The position numbers and the translations under genes were made by a program. Of a DNA stretch of 64,000 bases, positions 8,621-22,318 are shown in pieces. Each line of letters starts with the position of its first letter. The first letter of the stretch is position 1. This stretch comes from an uncultured Caldimonas sp. (GTDB lineage: Bacteria; Pseudomonadota; Gammaproteobacteria; Burkholderiales; Burkholderiaceae). The notes beneath the pieces were generated by a model, which saw nothing but the letters and a program-made list of their open reading frames with translations, searched no databases and was not told where the DNA came from. The DNA is taken from positions 62,001 to 126,000 of the forward strand of contig NZ_CAMLJQ010000001.1 in NCBI RefSeq assembly GCF_946480305.1, given 5' to 3'.

Positions 8621-9046
8621 TCAGATCACGCTGAGACGCACGTCGATGTTGCCGCGCGTCGCGTTGGAGTAGGGGCAGACCTTGTGCGCTGCTTCGACCA
8701 GCGCTTCTGCTTCCGAACGCGCCATGCCGGGCAGCGACACGGCGAGGTCCACTTCGATGCCGAACCCCGCAGGGATCGGACCGATCCCCACCTTGCCCGT
8801 TACCGTGGCATCGGCCGGGAAGGCCTTTTTCTGCTGCATGGCGACGAACTTCATTGCGCCCATGAAGCAGGCCGAGTAGCCGGCTGCAAACAACTGTTCG
8901 GGGTTGGTGGCGGCGCCGCCGGCTCCGCCCAGTTCCTTCGGCGTGGTCAGCTTGACGTCGAGCACGCCGTCGGACGAGACGGCGCGGCCATCGCGGCCCC
9001 CTGTGGCAGTGGCTTGGGCTTGGTAGAGGACTTTGTCGAGTGCCAT
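8621..9046 (-). CDS. ohr: Organic hydroperoxide resistance protein Ohr
   Basis: Thiol peroxidase of the Ohr/OsmC family that reduces organic and lipid hydroperoxides, 141 aa, the usual length. The redox pair is Cys60 (YSACFMGAM) and Cys124 ([11 protein letters not shown]), with conserved [10 protein letters not shown] before the first Cys. It follows ohrR on the same strand after an 88-bp gap carrying an operator-like dyad, so it is probably derepressed when OhrR is oxidised. The start ATG 9046 gives the canonical N-terminus; AAGGAGCG lies upstream. Confidence 0.96.
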   Translation of the reverse strand: MALDKVLYQAQATATGGRDGRAVSSDGVLDVKLTTPKELGGAGGAATNPEQLFAAGYSACFMGAMKFVAMQQKKAFPADATVTGKVGIGPIPAGFGIEVDLAVSLPGMARSEAEALVEAAHKVCPYSNATRGNIDVRLSVI

Positions 9047-9080
9047 GAAACGCTCCTTGGTTGAGGTGATGAAATAGGGT

Positions 9081-9103
9081 GCTATTTAATAGCGTGCAAT
9101 ATT
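9081..9103. promoter_or_regulatory. Probable OhrR operator upstream of ohr
   Basis: Contains a perfect inverted repeat GCTATT-T-AATAGC (9081-9093), overlapped by TTTAATAGCGTGCAATATT. The second string closely matches the palindrome before ohrR. The position, 35-57 bp before the ohr start, fits repression. Assignment to OhrR is inferred from gene context. Confidence 0.66.
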
Positions 9104-9134
9104 GTTGATGCGGGTCGGCGCGGAAAGGGGCCGT

Positions 9135-9647
9135 TCATGCCGCCTGGTCCGAGGCCCCGGGCTGGGAGTCGACGGCGCGCAGCGACAGGCGTTTGCGCAG
9201 ATCATGCAGACGTTGCCGCAACTCGCTGAGTTCTTCCAGCGTGCACTGCGTCGCGCACGAAACCTCCTGCGGCACGGTGATCGCTTCGCGCCGCAACTTG
9301 CGACCCTCGGGCGTGAGGCTCACGATCACACGACGCTCGTCTTCCTTGGCGCGCTCGCGTGTCACCCAGCCGGCGGTCTCCATGCGCTTGAGCAGCGGGG
9401 TCAGCGTGCCGGAGTCGAGGAATAGCCGCTCGCCGAGATCGCCGACGGTGATCCCGTCCTGCTCCCACAGCACGAGCATCACGAGGTATTGCGGGTAGGT
9501 GAGCCCCAGCCGCTCGAGCAGGGGTTTGTAAAGCTTGGTCATCGCAAGCGACGTGGAATACAGCGCGAAGCACAGCTGGTTGTCGAGACGCAGCATGGCG
9601 TCTTCCGTGGCAGCAGTGAACGTGGGGCGCGACTTGCGGGATGACAT
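9135..9647 (-). CDS. ohrR: MarR-family organic-peroxide sensor OhrR
   Basis: Thiol-based repressor of ohr, 170 aa. The MarR winged helix spans residues about 35-125, with recognition-helix segment [19 protein letters not shown] and wing residues [16 protein letters not shown]. The peroxide-sensing Cys26 sits in [10 protein letters not shown]. Cys131 and Cys135 (SCATQC) could form the intersubunit disulfide of two-Cys OhrR proteins. The C-terminal 20 residues are a variable tail. It is transcribed toward ohr, and the palindrome upstream suggests autoregulation. Confidence 0.93.
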   Translation of the reverse strand: MSSRKSRPTFTAATEDAMLRLDNQLCFALYSTSLAMTKLYKPLLERLGLTYPQYLVMLVLWEQDGITVGDLGERLFLDSGTLTPLLKRMETAGWVTRERAKEDERRVIVSLTPEGRKLRREAITVPQEVSCATQCTLEELSELRQRLHDLRKRLSLRAVDSQPGASDQAA

Positions 9648-9673
9648 GATGGGTGAATTATAGCGAGCTTTTT

Positions 9674-9687
9674 AATTGCGCGCAATT
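9674..9687. promoter_or_regulatory. Probable OhrR operator upstream of ohrR
   Basis: Perfect 14-bp palindrome AATTGCGCGCAATT within TTTTTAATTGCGCGCAATTT, 27-40 bp before the ohrR start. It shares TTTAAT-GCG-GCAAT with the site before ohr. It also lies just downstream of the yheS 3' end. Confidence 0.68.
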
Positions 9688-9703
9688 TGATTGTGGAGGC
9701 AAA

Positions 9704-9722
9704 GGTAAGGCGATGCCTTACC
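9704..9722 (-). terminator. Hairpin at the 3' end of the dap/yheS operon
   Basis: Perfect 8-bp stem GGTAAGGC/GCCTTACC with a 3-base loop, overlapping the yheS stop codon. On the minus strand it is followed only by TTTGCC, so the U-tract is short. It may be a weak terminator or an mRNA end-protecting hairpin. Confidence 0.5.
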
Positions 9723-11636
9723 CCGCCAACTGGTCGATCTGCTCGGAAAGCTCGAGCCAACGCATTTCCAGCGATTCGACTTCGTCGCCGATGACCTTCA
9801 GCCGTCGCCCGTGTTCCGCCAGCTGTGCAGGTGCAAGCCCTCCGCTGGCGAGCGTGTCCTCGAGCGCGCTTCTTTCGGTGGCCAACGCCGCCAGCTGCTG
9901 GTCGATCTTTGCCAGCTCCTTCTTCAGCGGGCGTGCCTGCTCGGCCAGCCGCTGACGTTCCTGGGCCTGGGCCTTGCGCTCTTCGCGCCGGTTGCCTTGC
10001 GGCGTGCTCGTCGCTTCCTTCGACGCATGCGCTGCGCTTGCCGCGTCCCGGACCAGCTTCGCCTGATCGAGCAGCCAACGCTGGTAGTCGTCGAGGTCGC
10101 CATCGAAAGGTTGCACGGCGCCGCCTGCAACGAGCCAGAACTCGTCGCACACCTCGCGCAGCAGGGCCCGGTCATGGCTGACCAGCATCACCGAGCCTTC
10201 GAATTCATTGAGCGCCATGCTCAATGCCTCGCGCGTGGTGAGGTCGAGGTGGTTGGTCGGTTCGTCGAGCAGCAGCAGGTTCGGGCGTTGCCACACGAGC
10301 ATCGCGAGCACCAGCCGCGCCTTTTCGCCGCCGCTCATCGTGCCGACTGCCTGGCTGGCCATGTCGCCCACGAAGCGGAAACTGCCGAGGAAGTCGCGCA
10401 GCTCCTGTTCACGCGTCTGGGGGCTCACTTCCCTGGCGAGGCGAACCATGTGCTGCAACGGCGATTCTTCCGGGCGCAGCACGTCCATCTCCTGCTGCGC
10501 AAAATAGCCGATCGCAAGGCCCTTTCCTTCGGTGATCTGACCCGCGAGCGGCGGTTGCATGCGGGCGATCGTCTTGACCAGCGTCGATTTGCCCTGGCCG
10601 TTGGCGCCCAGTATGCCGATACGCTGCCCCGCGAGAACCGAGCGCTGGACGTTGCGGACGATGACGGTTTCGCCATATCCGCAGGCCACGTCCTTCAACG
10701 CGAGCATCGGGTTCGGCAGACTCTCGGGCTCGCGGAACTCGAAGCTGAAGTCGGCGCTGGTCAGCACCGGCGCAAGCTTTTCCATCCGCTCCAGCGCCTT
10801 CACACGGCTTTGGGCCTGCTTGGCCTTGGTGGCTTTGGCTTTGAAGCGGTCGATGAAGCGCTGCAGGTGGGCGATGCGGTCCTGCTGCCGTTCATAGGCT
10901 GCCTGCTGCTGCAGCATGCGCTCGGCGCGCATGGCTTCGAACGCGGTGTAGTTGCCGGTGTAGCGGGCGAGCTGCGCATCGTCGAGATGCAGCGTCACGC
11001 GTGTGATCGCGTCAAGGAACTCGCGGTCGTGGCTGATCACGAGCATGGTGCCTTCGAACCGCTTGAGCCAGCTTTCGAGCCACACCAGTGCGTCGAGATC
11101 CAGGTGGTTGGTCGGTTCATCGAGCAGCAGCAGGTCGGCAGGACACATCAGCGCGCGGGCGAGCTGCAGTCGCATGCGCCACCCGCCCGAGAAGCTGTTG
11201 ACCGGATGTTCCAACTGGTCGGGCTTGAAGCCCAGCCCCATCAGCAGCGCCTGCGCACGGGCGCGCGCGTCGAAGCCGCCGGCTTCTTCGATGCGTTGGT
11301 GCGCTTCGGCGATGGCGTGCCCGTCGCCAGACGCTTCCGCCTGTGCGAGCTGCGTTTGCGCTTGCATGAGCGGCACGTCGCCCTGCAGCACGAAGTCCGT
11401 GGCGTCATCGGCGGTTTCCGGCATCGATTGCACGACTTCCGCGATGCGCCACTTCGCCGGCAGTTCCACGTCGCCCGCGTCGGCGTGCAACACGCCCGTG
11501 AGCAGCGCGAACAGCGACGACTTGCCTGCACCATTGCGGCCGACCAGGCCGACCTTTTCGCCGGCATGCAGCGTGACGTTCGCGCCTTCCAGCACGACCT
11601 TGGTGCCCCGGCGCAGCGTGACGTTCTTCAGCGTGA

Positions 11637-11640
<4 letters not shown>
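9718..11640 (-). CDS. yheS: ABC-F family ATPase, YheS-like
   Basis: Soluble ABC-F protein, 640 aa, with two ATP-binding cassettes joined by a linker. The family acts on ribosomes rather than in membranes. Walker A 1 is GRNGAGKS (34-41) and Walker A 2 is GANGQGKS. Signatures are FSGGWRMRLQLA and MSGGEKARLVLA; Walker B segments are LLLLDEPTNHLD twice. The linker (about 240-310) is basic and helical, and the C-terminal 120 residues look coiled-coil (REERKAQAQERQRLAEQARP). The N-terminus MITLKNVTLRRGTKVVLEGA resembles E. coli YheS more than Uup or EttA. It overlaps prmB by 4 bp as the last gene of the operon. Confidence 0.88.
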
Positions 11641-14903
<3,263 letters not shown>

Positions 14904-14944
14904 CCCCCTCTCGATACCGTTTGGTGCTCAGTGCGCCGCGGCCT

Positions 14945-15775
14945 TCAGGCGCGCAGCAATTCGTTGATGCTGGTCTTGGAGCGCGTCTGTGCATCCACGC
15001 GCTTGACGATCACGGCGCAGTACAGGTTGTACTTGCCGTTCGCCTTGGGCAGGCTGCCACTCACGACCACCGAGCCGCTCGGCACACGGCCGTAGGTGAT
15101 CTCGTCGGTCTCGCGGTTGTAGATCGGCGTGCTCTGGCCCAGATACACGCCCATGCCCAGCACCGAGTTCTCTTCGACGATGACGCCCTCGACCACTTCC
15201 GAGCGCGCGCCGATGAAGCAGTTGTCCTCGATGATGGTCGGGTTGGCCTGCAGCGGCTCCAGCACGCCGCCGATGCCCACGCCGCCCGACAGGTGCACGT
15301 TCTTGCCGATCTGCGCGCACGAGCCCACCGTGGCCCAGGTGTCGACCATCGTGCCTTCGTCCACGTAGGCGCCGATGTTCACGTACGAAGGCATCAACAC
15401 GACGTTCTTCGCGATGTAGCTGCCGCGGCGGGCCACGGCGGGCGGCACCACGCGCACGCCGGTGGCGCGCATCTCTTCGTCGTTCAGATGGCCGAACTTC
15501 GTGGGCACCTTGTCGAAGAAGCCGAGGTCACCCGAGCGCATGGCGACGTTGTCGTTCAGGCGGAAGCTCAGCAGCACCGCCTTCTTGACCCACTGGTGCA
15601 CGGTCCAGCCGCCATCGGTCTTCTCGGCCACGCGCACGCGACCCTTGTTCAGGTCGGCGATCACCTGCTCGACGGCTTCGCGCACGTCGGCCGGGGCGGC
15701 GGTTGGAGACAGCGTCGCGCGGTCTTCCCACGCCTGGTTGATGAGGGCTTCGAGTTGTTGGGTCATGTTGGTCAT
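14945..15775 (-). CDS. dapD: 2,3,4,5-tetrahydropyridine-2,6-dicarboxylate N-succinyltransferase DapD
   Basis: Trimeric left-handed beta-helix acyltransferase that commits tetrahydrodipicolinate to the succinylase branch, 276 aa. Hexapeptide-repeat segments are well conserved ([57 protein letters not shown]), as is the C-terminal [12 protein letters not shown] 15775 overlaps the dapC stop by one base (TGATG). A second ATG three codons on (15766, MTQQLEALI) matches E. coli better, and neither has a strong ribosome site, so the start is uncertain by three residues. It is upstream of pilU. Confidence 0.96.
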   Translation of the reverse strand: MTNMTQQLEALINQAWEDRATLSPTAAPADVREAVEQVIADLNKGRVRVAEKTDGGWTVHQWVKKAVLLSFRLNDNVAMRSGDLGFFDKVPTKFGHLNDEEMRATGVRVVPPAVARRGSYIAKNVVLMPSYVNIGAYVDEGTMVDTWATVGSCAQIGKNVHLSGGVGIGGVLEPLQANPTIIEDNCFIGARSEVVEGVIVEENSVLGMGVYLGQSTPIYNRETDEITYGRVPSGSVVVSGSLPKANGKYNLYCAVIVKRVDAQTRSKTSINELLRA

Positions 15776-16977
15776 CAGGAAAGTGATCGGACGTAGGCCA
15801 CGATGCGTTCGGCGGCTTCGACGCACTCGTCGACTTCAGCGACCAGTGCCATGCGGATGCGACCGGCGCCGGGATTGACGCCGTGCGCTTCGCGGGCGAG
15901 GTAGCTGCCGGGCAGGACCGCCACATTGTATTGAGCGAGCAGACCACGGGCGAAGTCGGTGTCGGCGCCCGGCACCCGGGCCCAGAGGTAGAAGCCGGCG
16001 TCCGGCAAGGCGACGTCCATCACCTCGGCGAGCATAGGCGTGACGCGCGCAAACTTGCTGCGGTATTTCTCACGGTTGTCGACGACATGCTGCTCGTCGT
16101 TCCAGGCCGCGATGCTGGCCTGTTGCACCACCGGGCTCATCGCGCTGCCGTGGTAGGTGCGGTAGAGCAGGAAGGGCTTGATCAGCTTTGCGTCGCCGGC
16201 GACGAAGCCCGAGCGCATGCCGGGCACGTTGGAGCGCTTGGACAGGCTGGTGAGCGAGATCAGGTTGCGGAAGTCGTTGCGGCCGAGCTTCAGGGCGGCT
16301 TCGAGGCCGCCGAGCGGTGCAACGTCGCGGAAGTAGATCTCGGAGTAGCACTCGTCGGAGGCGATCACAAAGCCGTGGCGGTCGCTCAGTTCGAACAGGC
16401 GCTGCCATTCTTCGAGCGGCATCACCGCACCGGTCGGGTTGCCCGGGGAGCACACGTACAGCAATTGCGTGGCTGCCCAGGTGGATTCGGGGATGCTCGA
16501 CAGGTCCGGCGCAAAGTTGCGCGCAGGGTCGCTGTTCGCGTACACCACGCGGGCCCCGGCCAGCAGCGCCGCGCCCTCGTAGATTTGATAGAACGGGTTG
16601 GGGCAGACAACGACCGGGCCGCCTTCGTCACGATGCCGGGCGGGGTCGATCACCGTCTGCGCGAGCGCGAACAGCGCCTCGCGCGAGCCGTTGACGGGCA
16701 GCACCTGCGAGGCTGGGTCCAGTGCCACGCCGTAGCGGCGCTGCACCCACGCGCACATCGCCTCGCGCAGCTTCAGGTCGCCGGCCGTGGCCGGGTAACT
16801 GGCCAAGCCGCCGAGCGCGTCGGTCATCGCCTGCTTGATGAAGGGCGGCGTGGGGTGCTTGGGCTCGCCGATGCCGAGACTGATGGGGCGATAGGCCGGG
16901 TTGGGCTGGATGTCCTTCGTCAGCTCGCGCAGGCGCTCGAACGGATAGGGCTGCAGCTTGGAAAGCAGAGGGTTCAT
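15775..16977 (-). CDS. dapC: Succinyldiaminopimelate aminotransferase DapC
   Basis: PLP-dependent fold-type I aminotransferase, 400 aa, producing N-succinyl-LL-diaminopimelate from the DapD product. The PLP lysine is Lys247 in [18 protein letters not shown]. Cofactor and carboxylate contacts appear in [18 protein letters not shown] and DECYSEIYF. It is DapC-like rather than ArgD-like in sequence, matching the betaproteobacterial route. It starts 15 bp after the queF stop and is coupled to dapD by a one-base overlap. With dapD and dapE it gives three consecutive enzymes of the pathway in one transcript. Confidence 0.93.
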   Translation of the reverse strand: MNPLLSKLQPYPFERLRELTKDIQPNPAYRPISLGIGEPKHPTPPFIKQAMTDALGGLASYPATAGDLKLREAMCAWVQRRYGVALDPASQVLPVNGSREALFALAQTVIDPARHRDEGGPVVVCPNPFYQIYEGAALLAGARVVYANSDPARNFAPDLSSIPESTWAATQLLYVCSPGNPTGAVMPLEEWQRLFELSDRHGFVIASDECYSEIYFRDVAPLGGLEAALKLGRNDFRNLISLTSLSKRSNVPGMRSGFVAGDAKLIKPFLLYRTYHGSAMSPVVQQASIAAWNDEQHVVDNREKYRSKFARVTPMLAEVMDVALPDAGFYLWARVPGADTDFARGLLAQYNVAVLPGSYLAREAHGVNPGAGRIRMALVAEVDECVEAAERIVAYVRSLS

Positions 16978-16992
16978 GGCGGCCGGTCGCGT

Positions 16993-17502
16993 TCAGCCCA
17001 GCAGGCCGGTTTCGTTGGCGTGCTGCGGGAGCTCGACACGGGGTTGCGGCTTCCAGCCCTTCTTGCGGTGCTCGGCCACCACATTGGTGTAGATGCCGCC
17101 CCGCACGTACCACTTGGCGGTGATGCGGATGTAGCGCGGGTCCACCGCCTTGACGATGTCGTCGAGGATGTCGTTGGTCACCTTCTCGTGGAAAGCGCCT
17201 TCGTTGCGGAAGCTCCACATGTACATCTTCAAACTCTTCAGCTCGACGCACAGCTTGTCCGCGATGTAGTCGATCGTGAAGTGGGCAAAGTCGGGCTGGC
17301 CGGTCAGCGGGCAGTGGCAGGTGAACTCGGGCACCTGGAACTGGATCACGTAATCGCGCTTCGGTGCGGGGTTGGGGAACACGTGCAGCTCCTTCGACGG
17401 TGCCGAAGGCGGGTTGGGCGGCATTTCACGCTGCTTGGGCGTGGTGGCGGCGGCCTGGGCGGGAGCGGATTTCGGCGCAGTTTTCGATGCGGTTTTCGGC
17501 AT
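16993..17502 (-). CDS. queF: NADPH-dependent preQ0 reductase QueF, short type
   Basis: Reduces 7-cyano-7-deazaguanine (preQ0) to preQ1 in queuosine tRNA modification, 169 aa, the unimodular form. The catalytic Cys64 and Asp71 occur in [13 protein letters not shown], and the substrate Glu is in [17 protein letters not shown]. The first 35 residues are a Lys/Ala/Pro-rich extension before the fold. The start is ATG 17502; an in-frame upstream codon would reach into the smc leader. It is first in the run of co-oriented genes toward yheS and divergent from smc. I saw no preQ1 riboswitch in the leader. Confidence 0.93.
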   Translation of the reverse strand: MPKTASKTAPKSAPAQAAATTPKQREMPPNPPSAPSKELHVFPNPAPKRDYVIQFQVPEFTCHCPLTGQPDFAHFTIDYIADKLCVELKSLKMYMWSFRNEGAFHEKVTNDILDDIVKAVDPRYIRITAKWYVRGGIYTNVVAEHRKKGWKPQPRVELPQHANETGLLG

Positions 17503-17665
17503 GGCGGAGCGACAGGTCTGGACACAGTTCAGCGAAGGGGCGGATGGTATCATCCCGCCTCGATCGAAGCTCGCCGGAACGCGAGATTCCTTAAGCAAAT
17601 CAAGCACTTAAACGAGGGTGGCCGCGCTGTCGGAAGCGCCTGGCCGCCCCGCGTGTTCCCACCTC

Positions 17666-20600
17666 ATGCGCCTGAACTCGATCAAGCTGTCCGGCTTCAA
17701 GTCCTTTGCCGAGCCGACCCACTTCCAGCTGCCCGGGCAACTCGTCGGCGTTGTCGGCCCCAACGGTTGCGGCAAGTCCAACATCATGGACGCGGTGCGC
17801 TGGGTGCTTGGCGAATCGAAAGCCTCCGAGCTGCGGGGCGAGTCGATGCAGGACGTGATCTTCAACGGCTCTGGCAACCGCAAGCCTTCGAGCCGTGCGA
17901 GCGTCGAGCTGATCTTCAGCAACGAGGACGCGCGCGCCGGCGGCCAGTGGAACCAGTTCACAGAGATCGCCGTCAAACGCGTGCTCACGCGCGACGGCAC
18001 CTCCAGCTACTTCATCAACAACCAGCCGGTACGTCGTCGCGACGTGCAGGACGTGTTCCTCGGCACGGGCCTGGGGCCGCGCGCCTACGCGATCATCGGC
18101 CAGGGCACGATCAGCCGCATCATCGAGTCCAAGCCCGAGGAACTGCGCATGTTCCTCGAAGAAGCCGCGGGCGTGTCCAAGTACAAGGAGCGCCGGCGCG
18201 AGACCGAGAACCGGCTGAAGGACACGCGCGAGAACCTGACCCGCGTCGAAGACATCCTGCGCGAGCTGAACAGCAACCTCGAAAAGCTCGAGAAGCAGGC
18301 CGAGGTGGCGGCGCAGTACCGCAACCTGCAGGAGCAGGGCACGCTGAAGCTGCACCAGTTGTGGTTCCTGAAGCACCGCGATGCCGCCACCGAGCAGGAC
18401 CGCGTCAGGAAAGACGTGCTGGAAGCGACCAACGCGCTCGAGTCGCGGTTGGCCGAGCTGCGCCACGTGGAAGCCGAACTCGAAACGGTGCGCCAGGCTC
18501 ATTACAGCGCGAGCGACGAACTGCACGCGGCGCAAGGGGCGCTGGCCGAGGCCAGCCTCGAGGTGAGCCGCCTCGAAGAGCGCATCCGCTATGTGGTGGA
18601 GGGGCGTCAGCGCGTCGAGCAGCGGCTCACCGAGCTGAAGGCGCAGAGCGAGCAGTGGGCCGAGCGCCGGGCCGAAGCGCAGAACGAGCTCGAAACCATC
18701 GCGGAGCAGATTGCGATGGCCGAGGAGCAGGTGGAGATACTGGCCGCACAGGCCGAAGAGCAGTCTGCCAACCTGCCGAGCTACGAAGACACCGTGCGAG
18801 CGGCCTCGCAGCGTGCGAACGAACAGCGCAACTCGGTGGCTGGCGTGCAGCAGCAGATCCAGCTGCTGGCCGCCGAATCGCGCAACGTCGAGGAACAGTC
18901 GCGCCAGCTCAACCTGCGCCGCGAGCGGCTGGCGACGGAAATCAAGGGTCTCGCCGCGCCCGACGAAGCACGCCTGGCCGACCTGAGCCGCCAGCACGAA
19001 CAGGCCGCGGAAGCGCAGGCGATCGCCGAAGAGCGCCTGCACGAGTTGACCGAGCAGGTGCCGCAGCTCGACGAAGACCGGCGAGCGAAGCAGGAGCAGG
19101 TCAACGCCGAATCCGCCAAGCAGGCCGACCTGGGCGCGCGCCTGGAGGCGCTGCGTGCGCTGCAGGAAAAGGTGCAGACCGAAGGCAAGCTGAAGCCCTG
19201 GCTGGCGAAGCATGGACTCGAAGGCTTGCAGGGCCTGTGGACCAAGGTGCACATCGAGCCGGGGTGGGAGACCGCGCTGGAGTCGGCGCTGCGCGAGCGG
19301 CTCAATGCGTTGGAAGTCGGCCGCGTCGAGACGGTGCGCGCCTTTGCCAACGACGCGCCGCCTGCGAAGCTGGCCTTCTATACGCTGCCCGCTGCGACCA
19401 TCAGCAACACCCACCACACGCTGCCGCGCCTGTCGGACCTCCTGCGACTGAACGACGCAGGGTTGAAGGCGCTGCTGAACGATTGGCTCGAAGGCGTCTA
19501 CACAGCACCTTCCATTGATGAGGCGCTGGCCGAGCGCAGCAAGCTCACGCACGGCGAGATCATCATGACCCGCGAGGGGCATGCGGTATCGCAGTTCGCG
19601 GTGGCTTTCTACGCGCCCGACTCCGAGCAGGCCGGCATGCTGGCGCGTGCGCAGGAGATCGAGAACCTGGAGCGCCAGGTGCGGGCGCAGGCCCTGATTG
19701 CCGAAGATTCCCGAACTGCGCTGGTGCGCGCCGAAGCCGCGTACACCGACGCTTCGCAACGCCTGGTGACCGCTCGGCGCGAGGCGGCCGAGCTGCAGAG
19801 CCGTGCTCACCAGTTGCAGGTCGAGGTGCTGCGCCTGACGCAGCAGGCAGAGCAGACCAGCAGCCGCCGGGGCCAGATCGAAGGCGAACTGGCCGAGATC
19901 GACGGTCAGCTGGAAGAGCTGAATGAGCGGCGCGCGACCGGCGAAGCGCGCTTCGAAGAGCTGGACATGACGCTTGCGAACGAGCAGGAGCGCCATGCCG
20001 AGCTCGAAGAGGCCGTGATCGAGGCCGAGCGCAAGCTGAACGAAGCACGAGAGCAACTGCGGTCGCTGGAGCGCGAGGCCCAGGAAGCGCAGTTCTCGGC
20101 GCGTGCGCTGGCAGCGCGCCGGGGCGAGTTGCAGCGCTCGATCGAGACGGCGGCCCAGCAGATCCAGGTCAACGAGCAGACCGCGACGCAACTGCAGTCC
20201 GAGCTGGACAGCTTCAACGACGCAGCCGCCCAGGCGGGACTGCAGGAAGCGCTGGCACTGAAGCTTGATCGCGAATCGGCCCTGGCCGCCAAGCGCAGCG
20301 AATACGACGACCTTTCCGCCAAGCTGCGTCGTGCCGAAGAACAGCGGATGGAGTTCGAGCGCAGCCTGCAGCCGTTGCGCGACCGCATCACCAAGCTGCA
20401 GCTCGAGGAGCAGGCCGCCTCGCTCGGCGGCGCGCAGTTCATGGAGCAGCTGACCCAGGCCGAGGTCGACCTCGAGGCGCTGGCCAAGACCATCGAGGAA
20501 GGCAACGTCAAGCTCTACGGCCTGCAAGGCGAAATCGACCGCATCAACCGCGACATCAACGCGCTGGGCGCGGTGAACCTGGCGGCACTCGACGAACTGA

Positions 20601-21181
20601 CCGCCGCGCGTGAACGCAAGACCTTCCTCGACGCGCAGTCGGCCGACCTGAACGACGCGATCACGACGCTCGAAGATGCGATCCACAAGATCGACCTCGA
20701 AACCCGCGATCTGCTGAAGAAGACCTTCGACTTCGTCAACGAGCACTTCGGCAAGATGTTCCCGAGCCTGTTCGGCGGCGGCAACGCCAAGCTGGTCATG
20801 ACGGGCGACGAGATTCTCGATTCCGGCGTGCAGGTGATGGCGCAGCCGCCGGGCAAGAAGAACAGCACGATTCACCTGCTCTCGGGTGGCGAGAAGGCCC
20901 TGACAGCCATCGCGCTGGTGTTCGCGATGTTCCAGCTCAATCCCGCGCCGTTCTGCTTGCTCGACGAGGTGGATGCGCCGCTCGACGACGCCAACACCGA
21001 GCGCTATGCCAACCTGGTGCGCAGCATGTCCAAGGGCACCCAGTTCCTGTTCATCTCCCACAACAAGATCGCGATGGAAATGGCCGAGCAACTGATCGGT
21101 GTGACGATGCAGGAACAGGGTGTTTCCCGCATCGTGGCAGTCGACATGGAAGCCGCGATCGGCATGGCGGAGGCCGCGTGA
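17666..21181 (+). CDS. smc: Chromosome segregation ATPase SMC
   Basis: Structural maintenance of chromosomes protein, 1171 aa, organising and resolving the nucleoid with ScpAB. The N-terminal head has Walker A GPNGCGKSN (31-39) and the R-loop region NNQPVRRRDVQDVFLGTGLG. Two long coiled coils flank the hinge (around residues 500-670, KPWLAKHGLEGLQGLWTKVH). The C-terminal head has signature LLSGGEKALTAIAL and Walker B LLDEVDAPLDDAN. The start is ATG 17666 (MRLNSIKLSGFKSF), matching the family exactly; the frame runs 16 codons further upstream without support. It overlaps zipA (GTGA). Confidence 0.97.
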   Translation: MRLNSIKLSGFKSFAEPTHFQLPGQLVGVVGPNGCGKSNIMDAVRWVLGESKASELRGESMQDVIFNGSGNRKPSSRASVELIFSNEDARAGGQWNQFTEIAVKRVLTRDGTSSYFINNQPVRRRDVQDVFLGTGLGPRAYAIIGQGTISRIIESKPEELRMFLEEAAGVSKYKERRRETENRLKDTRENLTRVEDILRELNSNLEKLEKQAEVAAQYRNLQEQGTLKLHQLWFLKHRDAATEQDRVRKDVLEATNALESRLAELRHVEAELETVRQAHYSASDELHAAQGALAEASLEVSRLEERIRYVVEGRQRVEQRLTELKAQSEQWAERRAEAQNELETIAEQIAMAEEQVEILAAQAEEQSANLPSYEDTVRAASQRANEQRNSVAGVQQQIQLLAAESRNVEEQSRQLNLRRERLATEIKGLAAPDEARLADLSRQHEQAAEAQAIAEERLHELTEQVPQLDEDRRAKQEQVNAESAKQADLGARLEALRALQEKVQTEGKLKPWLAKHGLEGLQGLWTKVHIEPGWETALESALRERLNALEVGRVETVRAFANDAPPAKLAFYTLPAATISNTHHTLPRLSDLLRLNDAGLKALLNDWLEGVYTAPSIDEALAERSKLTHGEIIMTREGHAVSQFAVAFYAPDSEQAGMLARAQEIENLERQVRAQALIAEDSRTALVRAEAAYTDASQRLVTARREAAELQSRAHQLQVEVLRLTQQAEQTSSRRGQIEGELAEIDGQLEELNERRATGEARFEELDMTLANEQERHAELEEAVIEAERKLNEAREQLRSLEREAQEAQFSARALAARRGELQRSIETAAQQIQVNEQTATQLQSELDSFNDAAAQAGLQEALALKLDRESALAAKRSEYDDLSAKLRRAEEQRMEFERSLQPLRDRITKLQLEEQAASLGGAQFMEQLTQAEVDLEALAKTIEEGNVKLYGLQGEIDRINRDINALGAVNLAALDELTAARERKTFLDAQSADLNDAITTLEDAIHKIDLETRDLLKKTFDFVNEHFGKMFPSLFGGGNAKLVMTGDEILDSGVQVMAQPPGKKNSTIHLLSGGEKALTAIALVFAMFQLNPAPFCLLDEVDAPLDDANTERYANLVRSMSKGTQFLFISHNKIAMEMAEQLIGVTMQEQGVSRIVAVDMEAAIGMAEAA

Positions 21182-22251
21182 GCAGTTTGCAGGCGGCCTT
21201 GGCCGTGATGGGCGGGCTGGTACTCGCCGGGGTGGTGGCACACAGCGCCTGGCAGGCGCGGAAGGCAGGTGTGCGCATGGCCGATCGGCGTGTGCCCAAG
21301 CCTGAGCCGGCGGAGCCGGTGGAGCCGACCTTCGGTGAGCCGGCCGCTGAAGCCGAGCCGGGCGAGATCGACGGCCCGCCTTCTGTGCCCCCGCTGGTCA
21401 ACCCGTTGCCGCCGGTGCGCCGGCACGTCGGCGTCCGGCTCGATCCGCTCATCGACGCCATGGCGACTCTGACCACGGACGCACCGGTGAGCGGCGAGAG
21501 CGTGCTGGCCCATCTGCCACCCACGCGCCGCGCGGGCAGCAAGCCGTTCTTCATCGAAGGCTTGAACGAACAGTCTTCGGAGTGGGAGTCGCCCCAGCCC
21601 GGACACAGCTATCGTGAGTTCCAGGCCGGGGTGCAGCTCGCCAACCGCACGGGGGCACTGAACGAGATCGAGTATTCGGAGTTCGTACAGAAGGTGCAGG
21701 CTTTTGCCGATGCGCTGGGTGCCTCGGTGGACTTTCCCGACATGCTCGACGTGGTAGGCCGCGCCCGCGAGCTCGACCAGTTCGCCAGCCAGCACGACGC
21801 GCAGCTTGCCTGCCACCTGCATGCGCGCGGGGCGGCGTGGTCGGTCTCGTACCTGCAACAGCATGCCGGGCGGCACGGTTTCGTGCCCGGCGTCGTGCCC
21901 GGGCGGCTGGTGCTGCCTGCCCGCGAGGAAGGGTCGCCGCCGGTGCTGAGCATGCAGTTCGACTCGCAGGCTGCATTTGCCGAAGACCCCAACCTGGCCG
22001 CCGTGCGCGACGTGACCTTGTCGTTCGACGTGCCGCAGACGGCACCCGGCGAGGAGCCGTTCCAGGCCTGGCAGGCCAGCGCCCAGGCGCTGGCGCTCGG
22101 CATGGACGCGATCGTCGTCGATGACAACGGCCAGCCGTTGACCACGCCTGCGTTCGAGTCGATCGGTCACGAGCTGCAGCAGCTCTACCGGACGCTGGAG
22201 GAACGCGGGCTTGCCGCCGGCTCCGCCGCCGCGCGGCGTGTGTTCAGCTGA
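21178..22251 (+). CDS. zipA: Cell division protein ZipA homologue
   Basis: Membrane-anchored division protein expected to tether FtsZ, 357 aa. The N-terminal anchor is residues 3-23 (SLQAALAVMGGLVLAGVVAH), followed by a basic patch and a Pro/Glu/Val-rich linker (about 40-85). The C-terminal half forms the FtsZ-binding domain (VLSMQFDSQAAFAEDPNLAA region), weakly conserved as usual in betaproteobacteria. The GTG start overlaps the smc stop by 4 bp. Its place between smc and ligA is a conserved arrangement and the main support for the name. Confidence 0.83.
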   Translation: MSSLQAALAVMGGLVLAGVVAHSAWQARKAGVRMADRRVPKPEPAEPVEPTFGEPAAEAEPGEIDGPPSVPPLVNPLPPVRRHVGVRLDPLIDAMATLTTDAPVSGESVLAHLPPTRRAGSKPFFIEGLNEQSSEWESPQPGHSYREFQAGVQLANRTGALNEIEYSEFVQKVQAFADALGASVDFPDMLDVVGRARELDQFASQHDAQLACHLHARGAAWSVSYLQQHAGRHGFVPGVVPGRLVLPAREEGSPPVLSMQFDSQAAFAEDPNLAAVRDVTLSFDVPQTAPGEEPFQAWQASAQALALGMDAIVVDDNGQPLTTPAFESIGHELQQLYRTLEERGLAAGSAAARRVFS

Positions 22252-22318
22252 ACGCCTTCGGCCCGCTCCCGCAACCTTGCTCGAAGGCTGCTCCGGCCCC
22301 GCCGGCGCCATCTCACCG

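Noticed and set aside
17503..17665. Possible preQ1 riboswitch upstream of queF
   Set aside because: No C-rich pseudoknot-type aptamer or A-rich tail was found in the leader on the minus strand.
15883..19518. Very long open frame (about 1200 codons) on the plus strand across dapC, queF and smc
   Set aside because: It is out of frame with smc and antisense to dapC/queF, and its protein is low-complexity Arg/Ala/Gly. High-GC codon bias produces such frames.
17600..21241. Open frame of about 1200 codons antisense to smc
   Set aside because: Mirror of the smc reading frame: leucine/histidine/arginine-rich with no domain. smc itself has all catalytic motifs.
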